Shown here: piece by piece, positions 45,093-53,651 of the stretch
Position numbering within the stretch: position 1 is the first letter of the stretch
How the letters are laid out: every line of letters starts with the position of its first letter
Source of the DNA: Bacteroidota bacterium
GTDB taxonomy: Bacteria; Bacteroidota; Bacteroidia; Palsa-965
Length of the DNA stretch: 64,000 bases
Reading direction: 5' to 3'
Assembly (NCBI GenBank): GCA_020402865.1
Contig: JADBYT010000004.1
Location: 37,890-101,889, forward strand
The notes under the pieces: generated by a model
What the model was told of the DNA's origin: nothing
The model's input: the letters and a program-made list of their open reading frames with translations, nothing else
Database searches by the model: none
Program-made: the position numbers and the translations under genes

Positions 45093-45623
45093 ATGACCTT
45101 GACTGACCAATATAAAAATAATAGACCTTTGTTGAACTCAATTTTGACAGGGTTGTTTTACTTTCTTTTTTGTTGGTCACTTGACTTTGGAGACGGAACA
45201 AAAGGTTTGTTTATGACTTTAATGTTATTTCTACCTGGGCTGACATTTCCACTTACAACATGTTATTATAAGACTTCAGATCAATCTTACTCGGACATTC
45301 GGAGAGTAAGCCATTTGTTACTTTCAGTTGCAATTTATCACGGAAGTGTTTGGTTATTTTCTGGCGAAGGGCGAATAAAGTATATCACGGTATTAGCTGG
45401 ACTTGTAGGCTCTTTAGCATTCCTCCTTGTGACAAAATACATATTGAAAAAGAATATTTCACTAATTCAAATTCTGTTGGCATCAATTTTAAGTGCACTT
45501 GCTTTCTTGCAATACGAATTAAATGGACGACAAGGTTTGTTTATGGGAATATCCGTTTTTCTTTGGACGATAATAAATGGACTAACTTTAAACATTGAGT
45601 ATAGAAAAGCCACATACCGCTAA
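45093..45623 (+). CDS. Hypothetical membrane protein (cassette gene 5)
   Basis: A 176-residue protein with about five membrane segments. Begins MTLTDQYKNNRPLLNSILTG. The stop codon TAA at 45621-45623 is the TAA of the TAAC that opens the next repeat. No family recognised. Confidence 0.65.
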   Translation: MTLTDQYKNNRPLLNSILTGLFYFLFCWSLDFGDGTKGLFMTLMLFLPGLTFPLTTCYYKTSDQSYSDIRRVSHLLLSVAIYHGSVWLFSGEGRIKYITVLAGLVGSLAFLLVTKYILKKNISLIQILLASILSALAFLQYELNGRQGLFMGISVFLWTIINGLTLNIEYRKATYR

Positions 45624-45746
45624 CACGGGTTTTGCGTCAGGCGGGCTGACGTGCAAACTTGAAGCTTTGTGCTTCTATTAAACTTTAGATATAAATTGAA
45701 ACTTTGTGCTCCGAAACCCGCCCGAACGCAAAGCCCGAAAACGTTA
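45621..45746 (+). repeat. attC-like repeat 4 (126 bp)
   Basis: TAACACGGGTTTTGCG...CGCAAAGCCCGAAAACGTTA; contains GAAGCTTTGTGCTTC as in repeat 5. Confidence 0.72.
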
Positions 45747-45757
45747 TGTGTAACCAT

Positions 45758-46393
45758 ATGAAACCACAGCGACACCGAATAAATGACAAAAGTAACGACA
45801 TACTTCTAGACAAAGAATTAAGAACTGGTGGTTTTTATGAACTTGCTATTCAAGTTTGTAATAGTTCAGACAACGAACCTATAAGACTTTATACTGACTT
45901 TATTTGGACTCTAAAAAACGTTGACGGACCGTTTGACGTAAATAATAATTCAATCCCAATCGACATTGTAAATATTCAACATATAGGAATATTGCACCTT
46001 GATAATTATGCAATTCCTTTTATGACTTATAATATAAGAGAAGACGAACCGATAGAAACTGGCTTTAATTGGTTTGACATTTGTTTTTACACAGCTGCAA
46101 TAGAAAAGGTGTTTGGTTCTGAATACCAGACTTGGACTGAAAATCCAAAAGTTCCAGTTGAATTGAAAAAGTTCTTTTTATCAACACTGAAACAGCTATA
46201 TAAAATTTACCCATTTCAACTAGCAATTGTTGACTTTGAAGTTTCAGGACAATATTACTTGGACAATTTGAAAACTCCTTTAATAAACGGTTGGACTCCT
46301 TCAAGTTTCTATGTTGGACAAGACAACTATGAGCATATTTCAAAAGACAACAGAAAATTTGTAACTAAAATTGAGGACATCACCAATGAATAA
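45758..46393 (+). CDS. Hypothetical protein (cassette gene 6)
   Basis: A soluble protein of 211 residues from ATG 45758 (an in-frame ATG at 45746 overlaps the repeat's GTTATG, giving 215). It contains DKELRTGGFYELAIQVCNSSDNEPIRLYTDFIWTL and later NIREDEPIETGFNWFDICFYTAAIEKVFG. AT-rich. Family not recognised. Ends 15 bp before repeat 5. Confidence 0.6.
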   Translation: MKPQRHRINDKSNDILLDKELRTGGFYELAIQVCNSSDNEPIRLYTDFIWTLKNVDGPFDVNNNSIPIDIVNIQHIGILHLDNYAIPFMTYNIREDEPIETGFNWFDICFYTAAIEKVFGSEYQTWTENPKVPVELKKFFLSTLKQLYKIYPFQLAIVDFEVSGQYYLDNLKTPLINGWTPSSFYVGQDNYEHISKDNRKFVTKIEDITNE

Positions 46394-46408
46394 AGAATGG
46401 CGAACGCA

Positions 46409-46537
46409 TAACAGCACCTACAAGAAATTGGCGGTTCAGTGATTAAATGAAGCTTTGTGCTTCGTATCAAGTTCAGTGGTGGCAGACAGTTTTGTGCTTC
46501 GAAATCGCCAACTTCTTGTAGCTGCAAACCGTTGTTA
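46409..46537 (+). repeat. attC-like repeat 5 (129 bp)
   Basis: TAACAGCACCTACAAGAAAT opens it; CGCCAACTTCTTGTAGCTGC and GTTGTTA close it. Its arms (CTACAAGAA / TTCTTGTAG) differ entirely from those of repeat 4 but pair equally well. Confidence 0.7.
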
Positions 46538-46606
46538 GCAGTAATGGTAACGCAGACTCAAAAAGACTAAACACTATCCGAACTTTAAATTCCAAGAAAC
46601 AGAAAA

Positions 46607-47119
46607 ATGACAACTGAAATAAAAATAAAACAATTTAAAAAAGGGACTGAAATCCTTCGAGCAGGAGAGGTATCTAAATATTGCTTTAAAGTGCTAAAAG
46701 GTTGTTTGAAAAGTTTTACAATTGACAAATCAGGCAAAGAAAATATCATACAATTTGCACCTGAAGAATGGTGGATTTCTGACTTGGATAGTTTTATAAA
46801 TGAAAAACCTTCTGAACTTTATATTTCAGCACTTGAAGACACTGAGGTTTCCTATATTAATAAAGTTGATTACGAAAATTTCAAAAACTTGTCAAGTGCT
46901 GAATTATTTGAAGAAGTTAAAATTCTCACAAAAAATATTGTTTGGCAAAACAAACGGTTAATTCTTCTTTTAGGTTCTACGGGCGAGGAAAGGTATATAA
47001 ACTTCATACAAACTTATCCCAAGTTGTATGAAAGACTCCCGCTAAAAATGATTGCTTCTTACATTGGTGTAACACCTGAACATTTGAGTAGTATCCGAAA
47101 ACAACTTTCTAGTAAATAA
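46607..47119 (+). CDS. Crp/Fnr-family regulator (cassette gene 7a)
   Basis: A 170-residue protein. The cyclic-nucleotide-binding-type beta-roll spans about 8-115; the C-terminal helix-turn-helix region is LPLKMIASYIGVTPEHLSSIRKQL. It is shorter than CRP (about 210). It heads a three-gene unit without repeats in between, so it may control the two genes downstream (inference). Confidence 0.8.
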   Translation: MTTEIKIKQFKKGTEILRAGEVSKYCFKVLKGCLKSFTIDKSGKENIIQFAPEEWWISDLDSFINEKPSELYISALEDTEVSYINKVDYENFKNLSSAELFEEVKILTKNIVWQNKRLILLLGSTGEERYINFIQTYPKLYERLPLKMIASYIGVTPEHLSSIRKQLSSK

Positions 47120-47196
47120 TTCTATTTCTTAAGATACCTTAAGTGTCATTCATTCTCTTGATTTTAATTTTGTATTTCAAATTTAAAATCAAAAAA

Positions 47197-47634
47197 ATGA
47201 AACGATTTTTTATTACTTCAGTCATTGCTTTGACAATAATGTCTTGCAACAACAACAAAACAGAAAATATGGACACTAAAAAAGAAATCAGAAGTGCTGA
47301 TTTAACAACCGAAAATCCCTTTTTTGGGAAAACCATTGTACACACATGGACAGAAGGTGCTTTTGCAGGTGGCACTTATCAGAACTCATATCGCAGTGAC
47401 AGTACAGCTACTCTTCGTGGAACGGCTGGTGCAGAGAAAGGTATGATAATGGAGCAAAAAAACATTGCCTACAATTCACTTGGAAATGGTCTCTGGTTAG
47501 TATCTTTTCTTGAAGAAACTGGTTATACCGTATGTTTTGTATTTGATTTTCCGAATAAAAAAATAATTGGCTCTGTAGGTAAGCCAGCCAATGAATTTTA
47601 CAATTTAATTGGTACGATTGACAGTGTAAACTAA
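47197..47634 (+). CDS. MoaF-like lipoprotein (cassette gene 7b)
   Basis: A 145-residue protein with lipoprotein signal MKRFFITSVIALTIMSC (C17). The mature part, GKTIVHTWTEGAFAGGTYQNSY...GLWLVSFLEETGYTVCFVFDF, has the pattern of MoaF N-terminal-like calycin domains. Second gene of the three-gene cassette. Ligand unknown. Confidence 0.7.
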   Translation: MKRFFITSVIALTIMSCNNNKTENMDTKKEIRSADLTTENPFFGKTIVHTWTEGAFAGGTYQNSYRSDSTATLRGTAGAEKGMIMEQKNIAYNSLGNGLWLVSFLEETGYTVCFVFDFPNKKIIGSVGKPANEFYNLIGTIDSVN

Positions 47635-47672
47635 TCAACGTATAAAAAAGTGCCGTTTCTAGAGAAAAGTTA

Positions 47673-48575
47673 ATGGTTATGGACAGAAATGATTTTCTTC
47701 AAAAATCAATTTTAGCATTTATGTCAATAAATACATTAAGCAGTTTAAAAGCTTTTACAGATACGCTTCCCATACAAGGGAAGCGTATGCCTGTATTGTT
47801 TACTTCGCATGGCGACCCAATGGATATTCCGCTTTCAAGACAGGAACGAGCATTTTGGAACGCACTATTTGAATTGGGAAAAGACTTGCAAAAAAACTTT
47901 GAAGTAAAAGCGGCATTAGTTGTTTCAGCCCATTGGTGTACGAGAGGAACGTTTGTAAACATATCGCCTGAACAAAAACAGATTTATGATTATTACGGCT
48001 TTCCTGAAAGTCATTACAAGGTATATTACCACGCCAAAGGTTCGCCTCAAATCGCAGACGAAGTAAATAAAATCATTCCATCTGTCAGTAAAACTACAGA
48101 TTGGGGTTTGGACCACGGAGCGTGGCCTATGTTGATGCATTTGTTCCCCAATGCTGATGTTCCTGTTTTCCAGATGAGCATTGATTATTATGCAAAGCCT
48201 GAATATCATTACGAATTAGGGAAACAACTAAAATCTTTGCGAGAAAAAGGGGTGTTAATTATAGGCAGTGGTTCGCTCATTCATAATTTACAACTTGGAG
48301 CTCAGAAAATGCGTGCTAACGACATGACTCCTTTCGGTTGGGAAGCAGAGTATGACGTTTGGATAAAGAAACAAATTGACGAACGAAATTTCATTAACAT
48401 CATCAATTACGAAAATAGTCACCAGTTAGGCAAACTAGCAGCTCCAACACCTGACCATTTTGTGCCTGTTCTGTACAGCTTGGGAATGTCAGACAATAAG
48501 GATAATATTCGTTTTTTTTACGAAGCAGCACCAACAATTCCGGCATTCAGTGAACGCAGTTTTATTATCAGTTAA
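47673..48575 (+). CDS. ygiD: Extradiol ring-cleavage dioxygenase, YgiD-like (cassette gene 7c)
   Basis: A 300-residue class III extradiol dioxygenase family protein. Metal-site histidines fall in MPVLFTSHGDPM, ALVVSAHWCTRG, WGLDHGAWPM, and GSGSLIHNL; TPDHFVPVLYSLG is the C-terminal signature. E. coli YgiD (LigB-type) opens the ring of L-DOPA. The first approximately 40 residues form a longer N-terminus with a weak hydrophobic segment. ATG 47679 is an alternative start. Confidence 0.85.
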   Translation: MVMDRNDFLQKSILAFMSINTLSSLKAFTDTLPIQGKRMPVLFTSHGDPMDIPLSRQERAFWNALFELGKDLQKNFEVKAALVVSAHWCTRGTFVNISPEQKQIYDYYGFPESHYKVYYHAKGSPQIADEVNKIIPSVSKTTDWGLDHGAWPMLMHLFPNADVPVFQMSIDYYAKPEYHYELGKQLKSLREKGVLIIGSGSLIHNLQLGAQKMRANDMTPFGWEAEYDVWIKKQIDERNFINIINYENSHQLGKLAAPTPDHFVPVLYSLGMSDNKDNIRFFYEAAPTIPAFSERSFIIS

Positions 48576-48652
48576 CACTTTGTAGAAACATACCGATTTG
48601 TAATTTGAAAAACCTAATACAAAATCAGTGTTAAGACGAGAACCACTACCGC

Positions 48653-48778
48653 TGACAAGGGTTTGCCCAAAATGGGGCTGAAGTGCTTCATTCAACATTT
48701 GTGCTTGTAATAAGCATTTTTGCTAAATTGAAACTTCGTGCTTCTAATTCCCCACCTTCGCAAAGCCGCAAAACGTTA
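48653..48778 (+). repeat. attC-like repeat 6 (126 bp)
   Basis: Opens TGACAAGGG (variant of TAAC) and closes AAAACGTTA; arms pair through GGGTTTGC and GCAAAGCC. Confidence 0.68.
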
Positions 48779-48796
48779 GCAGAAATTTAAAAAAGA

Positions 48797-49654
48797 ATGA
48801 AACAAGCAATACTGATAACAGCCTACAAAGAGATTGACTCTCTTCTTGACTTAATAAATCTGTTAGGGAGCGACTTCAATTTTTACATCCATATAGACAA
48901 GAAAAGCAAAATTGATTTTTCTATTTTATATAAAATTAAAAACGTTTTTGTCAGCAATTCATATAAAGTGAATTGGGGTGGATTAAATCACTTGAAAGCA
49001 ATTCTGCTTCTATCCGTTGAATCCTTGAAAAATGAAGACAATTCTTTTTTTCATTTAATAACAGGAGAAGATTTTCCTTCCAAATCAACTGATAGTTTCT
49101 TAAGTTTAGATACTTCAAAAAATTATCTTGAATATTTTGAAATGCCTGCAGCCTGTTGGGCTGGGAATGGTGGTCTGGACAGAATTAACTACTTTCAACT
49201 ATATGATGTATTTGATGCTAAAAAGAATAAACAGAAAGCATATATAAATAAAATAGTAAGCCTACAAAAAAAGCTCAATTTAAAGAGATCATATTCTGAC
49301 AAATTTCCTGAAAAACTATATGGAGGGTCAACATATTGGAGTCTCAATAGGGACGCATTAAATTATGTTGTTAATTATTCTAATAAAGAATTATTAAAAA
49401 GATTAAAATTTACTTTTTGTGCAGAGGAAATTTATTTTCAAACAATACTTCTGAATTCACCTTTTGCGAATACTATTGTTAGTAACAATTTAAGATATAT
49501 TGACTGGTCATCGGGAAGAGGTGGTTATCCTGCATATTTAGATGAAAGCGACTTCGATAGAATTATCTCATCTGACAACTATTTTGCAAGGAAAGTGAAG
49601 AGTGATTCTAAATTAAAACGGCTGCTAACAGCCGTTTACCACAATGGGGGCTGA
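48797..49654 (+). CDS. GT14-type beta-1,6-N-acetylglucosaminyltransferase (cassette gene 8)
   Basis: A 285-residue glycosyltransferase of the core-2/I-branching family: MKQAILITAYKEIDSLLDLINLLGSDFNFYIHIDKKS, then FFHLITGEDFPSKS and LNRDALNYVVNYSN...TFCAEEIYFQTILLNSPF. The last approximately 10 residues (TAVYHNGG and neighbours) are encoded by the following repeat, so the native C-terminus may have been lost. It likely acts in surface glycan synthesis. Confidence 0.82.
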   Translation: MKQAILITAYKEIDSLLDLINLLGSDFNFYIHIDKKSKIDFSILYKIKNVFVSNSYKVNWGGLNHLKAILLLSVESLKNEDNSFFHLITGEDFPSKSTDSFLSLDTSKNYLEYFEMPAACWAGNGGLDRINYFQLYDVFDAKKNKQKAYINKIVSLQKKLNLKRSYSDKFPEKLYGGSTYWSLNRDALNYVVNYSNKELLKRLKFTFCAEEIYFQTILLNSPFANTIVSNNLRYIDWSSGRGGYPAYLDESDFDRIISSDNYFARKVKSDSKLKRLLTAVYHNGG

Positions 49655-49752
49655 CGTGGTTAAATCAAGTGCAGTGCTTCTATCAACATTTGTGCTTGGT
49701 TGACAGTGAAGTGCTCCGAAATCTCCCGCCTTCAGCAAGCTGCAAACTGTTA
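49626..49752 (+). repeat. attC-like repeat 7 (127 bp)
   Basis: TAACAGCCGTTTACC...TGCAAACTGTTA; arms GGGGGC / CTCCCGCC-type pairing. It overlaps the end of the glycosyltransferase gene by 29 bp. Confidence 0.7.
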
Positions 49753-49891
49753 GCGGTCATTGTAAACCGACAGCCTGAACAAATGAATTAACTATGCTAA
49801 ACAATTTTTCTCATTGTTACTGATAGACAGAAAAAGTAGATACATTTACTACCATAGAAAGGCAAATTAGCAATAAGATGACTTTTTCTTT

Positions 49892-50323
49892 ATGACATTC
49901 AACGATTTTAAAACAGAGCTAAAAAATTGGAAATTTACCAAATACAAGGCAATCAATTTTGCCATTGGAATTTCAGCGTTACTTATTTATGAGTTTGTTG
50001 GACGACCGATTTATCGACCATATATCTACAATAATAAAATAAATGACTTTCATATTGCTGACACTTTAGGTAATACATTTGGGACATTGCCGACAATATT
50101 TTTCTTAGTTGCAATTTTATCCAATAACACGACAAAAGGAAACTACTTAATAAAACTTGGAACGTTCAGTGTTGTTGTTTTTGAACTTGTGCACCCTTTG
50201 CTTGGAAAACCAATAGATATTTGGGACATTATTGCTACTATTTTGGCTGGACTTGTAAGCTATTTAATTTATAATGGAATATTTAAAGACAAATTAAATG
50301 AGCAGAAAACAAGCAACCGCTAA
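49892..50323 (+). CDS. Hypothetical four-pass membrane protein (cassette gene 9)
   Basis: A 143-residue protein with three or four hydrophobic segments, starting MTFNDFKTELKNWKFTKYKAINFAIGISALLIYEFVGRP. The stop codon TAA at 50321-50323 is supplied by the opening TAAC of repeat 8. No family recognised. Confidence 0.65.
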   Translation: MTFNDFKTELKNWKFTKYKAINFAIGISALLIYEFVGRPIYRPYIYNNKINDFHIADTLGNTFGTLPTIFFLVAILSNNTTKGNYLIKLGTFSVVVFELVHPLLGKPIDIWDIIATILAGLVSYLIYNGIFKDKLNEQKTSNR

Positions 50324-50446
50324 CTCGTATTGGCAATAGCGGGGCCGATACATATAAACTCAACATTTGTAATTCTATCGGGCATTTGTGCTAATGTTGG
50401 GCTGTTGTTTTTCAAATGCCCCGCCATCGCCAATAACTTGCCGTTA
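50321..50446 (+). repeat. attC-like repeat 8 (126 bp)
   Basis: TAACTCGTATTGGC...GCCAATAACTTGCCGTTA; inner stem CAACATT / AATGTTG. The outer pairing extends to flanking CCGC / GCGG. Confidence 0.73.
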
Positions 50447-50504
50447 GCGGTAATTATAGGCGACACTAAAACACGAATATTTAATTTTAAAATCAAAAAT
50501 AGAT

Positions 50505-51062
50505 ATGCCATCAAAAGGACAAATTTTAATCAATCCAAACACTGGAGACATTTATGAATTTTTAGAAACAGCCAAAGACACCAATGGAGAAAGAGTTGTC
50601 ATGAAAATGACACTTAAATCAAAAGGAGAACAGGTGCCTAATCATTTCCACGCATTACAAGACGAACATTTTGAAGTTGTTTCAGGTAAGCTGACAATCT
50701 TACTTGACGGCAAGAAACATGTTTTGACACAGGGAGAAAAAATGACGCTTCCGAAAAACAAACCCCATAATCATTACAATAATGACGATGAACCTGTAGT
50801 TTTAATTCAAACGATCACTCCTGCCCTAGACTTTGACTACTTATTAGAAAATATTATAGGGCTTACCATTGATGGAAAAATGCCAAATGGAAAAGCAGGC
50901 TTAATTCAGGAATTAGTCACGTTAAAATACTTGGACAGCAAAAGCTACCTTGCCAATATTCCACAAGGACTACAAAAATTCCTAATGAATATTGTAGGGC
51001 CAATTGGACGTTTATTTGGCTATAGAGCAATTTACAAGAAATATTCAGACATTGAAAAATAA
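50505..51062 (+). CDS. Cupin-domain protein (cassette gene 10)
   Basis: A 185-residue protein. The cupin barrel covers residues about 30-110, with PNHFHALQDEHFEVVSGKLTILLDGKK (motif 1 with H, H, E) and KNKPHNHYNNDD (motif 2 His). The C-terminal part contains TIDGKMPNGKAGLIQELVTLK. Ligand unknown. Ends 8 bp before repeat 9. Confidence 0.8.
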   Translation: MPSKGQILINPNTGDIYEFLETAKDTNGERVVMKMTLKSKGEQVPNHFHALQDEHFEVVSGKLTILLDGKKHVLTQGEKMTLPKNKPHNHYNNDDEPVVLIQTITPALDFDYLLENIIGLTIDGKMPNGKAGLIQELVTLKYLDSKSYLANIPQGLQKFLMNIVGPIGRLFGYRAIYKKYSDIEK

Positions 51063-51069
51063 CTACCGC

Positions 51070-51195
51070 TAACACGGGTTTGGCAAAAGAGGCGGCTCAT
51101 TGCTCCGCAGGCACTTTTGTGGTTAATCAAAGTTCGGTTCTCCGCATAAACATTTGTTCAAAAAGTCGCCACCTTCGCCAAGCGCCAAAACGTTA
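51070..51195 (+). repeat. attC-like repeat 9 (126 bp)
   Basis: TAACACGGGTTTGGC...GCCAAGCGCCAAAACGTTA; arms close to those of repeat 4 at the start but paired differently. Confidence 0.72.
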
Positions 51196-51255
51196 TGCCT
51201 CACCCTAAAAGACGACATGACAGACATTAAGCGAACATAAAAAGACACAGAAAAA

Positions 51256-51885
51256 ATGGAAAGTTTTGATCGCAAAAAACATTGGGAAAATATCTATCAG
51301 ACAAAAGAGCTGAAAGACGTCAGTTGGTTTCAACCGACCCCAGAAACTTCATTGGACTTGTTTAAACAGTTCAACATGTTGACATCTGCAAAAGTAATTG
51401 ACATAGGCGGAGGTGACAGTTTTTTAGTTGACCATTTGCTCGACTTAGGTTATCAAAACATTTCAGTTCTCGACATTTCGGCGGCAGCTATTGACAGAGC
51501 AAAACAACGACTTGGAGACAAAGCAAAAAATGTAAAATGGATAGTTGCAGATGCAGCGACTTTTAAACCTACGGAGAAATATGACTTTTGGCACGACCGG
51601 GCCGCATTTCACTTTCTGACAGACGAGCACGAAATTTCAAATTACTTGGAAACTGCAAGACAGAATATTAATCCGACAGGGATTTTGGTAATTGGGACAT
51701 TTTCGGAACAAGGACCGAAAAAGTGTAGTGGAATAGAAATCAAACAATATTCTGAAAAAACAATGACTGAACGACTGAAGAACTTCTTCGAAAAAATTAA
51801 GTGCATAACGGTTGACCACAAGACTCCGTTCGACACCATTCAGAACTTTGTTTTTTGCAGTTTTAAAAAACTACAAACGTCTTGA
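51256..51885 (+). CDS. Class I SAM-dependent methyltransferase (cassette gene 11)
   Basis: A 209-residue methyltransferase beginning MESFDRKKHWENIYQTKELKDVSWFQPTPETSLDLF. Motif I is KVIDIGGGDSFLVDHLLDLGYQNISVLDIS; HDRAAFHFLTDEHE follows. Resembles Methyltransf_25-type small-molecule enzymes. It is the last gene of the array. Confidence 0.82.
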   Translation: MESFDRKKHWENIYQTKELKDVSWFQPTPETSLDLFKQFNMLTSAKVIDIGGGDSFLVDHLLDLGYQNISVLDISAAAIDRAKQRLGDKAKNVKWIVADAATFKPTEKYDFWHDRAAFHFLTDEHEISNYLETARQNINPTGILVIGTFSEQGPKKCSGIEIKQYSEKTMTERLKNFFEKIKCITVDHKTPFDTIQNFVFCSFKKLQTS

Positions 51886-51916
51886 CACGACACGAAAAAA
51901 CAGAAGGGCGAAGGCA

Positions 51917-51945
51917 TAACACGGGTTTTGCGGCGGGCGGGGTGA
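51917..51945 (+). repeat. Truncated attC-like repeat, left arm only
   Basis: TAACACGGGTTTTGCG and GCGGGCGG match the left arm of repeat 4, but no right arm or GTTA follows before the chromosomal T9SS gene. Confidence 0.65.
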
Positions 51946-52062
51946 TTCCAAGACAAACCGGGGCAAACTTGTATCTAGCCAATCTTCATCACAAAAAACC
52001 AGACTCTCAATCACCATAAATTCCCTACATTAACAAGGCAAAACCCGACAAAACAGCATCCA

Positions 52063-53403
52063 ATGAGCATAAAATCTGTTTTACTCCTCATTGCCCTCGT
52101 GTTTCCGTCGTTCTATCACGGCACACACGCCTTGTTTGGCCAAACGGTCTGGACAAAAGACGCAACGAATCCCGTACTCCGCCGCGATACGGTATATGCA
52201 AACCTGCCCAACGACATATTTGCAATAAGCGATGGCTGGGTACTGAAAGAAGGCGCTACCTACAAAATGTGGTACACCTGCGGAGGAATTAATTATCCGG
52301 CCGATACATTACTAAGGGCAAGGCAGTGTTATGCCACATCGGTTGACGGCGTTAACTGGACGAAATATTCAGGAAACCCGGTGCTTGATGTGTCTTATAC
52401 CGGCGGGTGGGATTCGCTGGGTGTGGAAACGCCGGCGGTAATTATTGACAGTGCGGCGCCGGCAGCTGAACGTTATAAAATGTGGTATGCCGGGCATTAC
52501 TTTAATTCGTACAGGTATGATATCGGCTATGCCTATTCGCCTGATGGAATAAGCTGGACGAGGCATCCGAATCCGGTGCTGCAGGTGGGGCTGACTGCTG
52601 AATGGGACAATGGCTTCCTGGAAGGGCCCAGTGTGATAAAGGAAGGTGGCATTTACAAAATGTGGTACTGCGGCTATGATGCCATTGGCGACGGAAGCGG
52701 AACCGATGGAAAAGCCAATATCGGTTACGCCACATCGCCCGACGGAATTAACTGGACAAAATACAGCAGCAACCCGATTTTTACCACGGGCATCAATACC
52801 TGGGACAGCATTTACGTGCAGGATCCGCATGTAATGAAGCAGGGCAGTTTGTATTACATGTGGTATGGCGGCGGGGCAGATCCGTCTTTTGGCCAGCAGG
52901 TTGGTTTTGCCACCTCGCCCGATGGAATTAACTGGACAAAATCAACCGCCAACCCGGTGCTTACAAGCGGAAATGCCGGTGAGTGGGATGCAAACACGGC
53001 CTCGTTTCCGTCGGTATTAAACGACGGCGGAATCTATAAAATGTGGTACACCGGGAAAGATGTGGATCCGCTTCCGGCCAATTCGTTAAACTACTATTGG
53101 GAAATTGGCTATGCCACTGCACCCATAACGGGCATAAGTGAACTAAGCAATAGCGGCACTGGTTTTATCACGCTATCTCCGAACCCCTTCACCACAACCA
53201 CCACAATTGCCGCATCGAAAAATTTGCAAGGCGCTACGTTAACGGTGTATAATGTATTCGGGCAGAAAGTAATGGAAATGCAAAATGTTTCGGGAAACTC
53301 GTTTACACTTTCCCGCGACAATCTTACCAGCGGGCAATATTTTGTGTGGTTGATGGATGGCGACGGGGATTTGGCGGTGGCCAAAATGGTAATTGCTGAC
53401 TGA
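52063..53403 (+). CDS. Secreted T9SS type A protein with five-bladed propeller repeats
   Basis: A 446-residue exported protein with a signal peptide (about 1-24). The body has repeated pairs of YKMWY(A/T/C)G and SPDGI(N/S)WT, each blade about 65 residues, the pattern of GH43/GH68-like five-bladed propellers. The C-terminal approximately 75 residues (FITLSPNPFTTTTTIAAS to the end) are the T9SS type A sorting domain. Catalytic residues cannot be placed with confidence. The first chromosomal-type gene after the cassette array. Confidence 0.85.
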   Translation: MSIKSVLLLIALVFPSFYHGTHALFGQTVWTKDATNPVLRRDTVYANLPNDIFAISDGWVLKEGATYKMWYTCGGINYPADTLLRARQCYATSVDGVNWTKYSGNPVLDVSYTGGWDSLGVETPAVIIDSAAPAAERYKMWYAGHYFNSYRYDIGYAYSPDGISWTRHPNPVLQVGLTAEWDNGFLEGPSVIKEGGIYKMWYCGYDAIGDGSGTDGKANIGYATSPDGINWTKYSSNPIFTTGINTWDSIYVQDPHVMKQGSLYYMWYGGGADPSFGQQVGFATSPDGINWTKSTANPVLTSGNAGEWDANTASFPSVLNDGGIYKMWYTGKDVDPLPANSLNYYWEIGYATAPITGISELSNSGTGFITLSPNPFTTTTTIAASKNLQGATLTVYNVFGQKVMEMQNVSGNSFTLSRDNLTSGQYFVWLMDGDGDLAVAKMVIAD

Positions 53404-53651
53404 TAGGTTTTGTTGCCGGTTGGTTAAAGCGCAGAGCTGGATAGTAGCAGTGATTGATACTGTTGCTAGATTAACAGGCCGAATACATGCGAGTGTTTGT
53501 TGAGATATACCGAAAACCCGCGAGATAACGGTAGTTCGGCATTTATTGGCGATAATTAAAAAATCCGGAAGTGTAATTTTGAGATGAGTTCCAGCTGAAA
53601 AGTCAACAAACACAAAATGGCAATAAGCCACAAACGAGATAAAACAACAAC
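53404..53651. other. Intergenic region with no visible feature
   Basis: About 250 bp without gene or clear repeat. Confidence 0.5.

Noticed and set aside
39892..51195. The 126-bp repeats as insertion sequences or MITEs
   Set aside because: No transposase, no target-site duplications seen, one fixed orientation after each gene, and arms that differ between copies but keep pairing fit recombination sites better.
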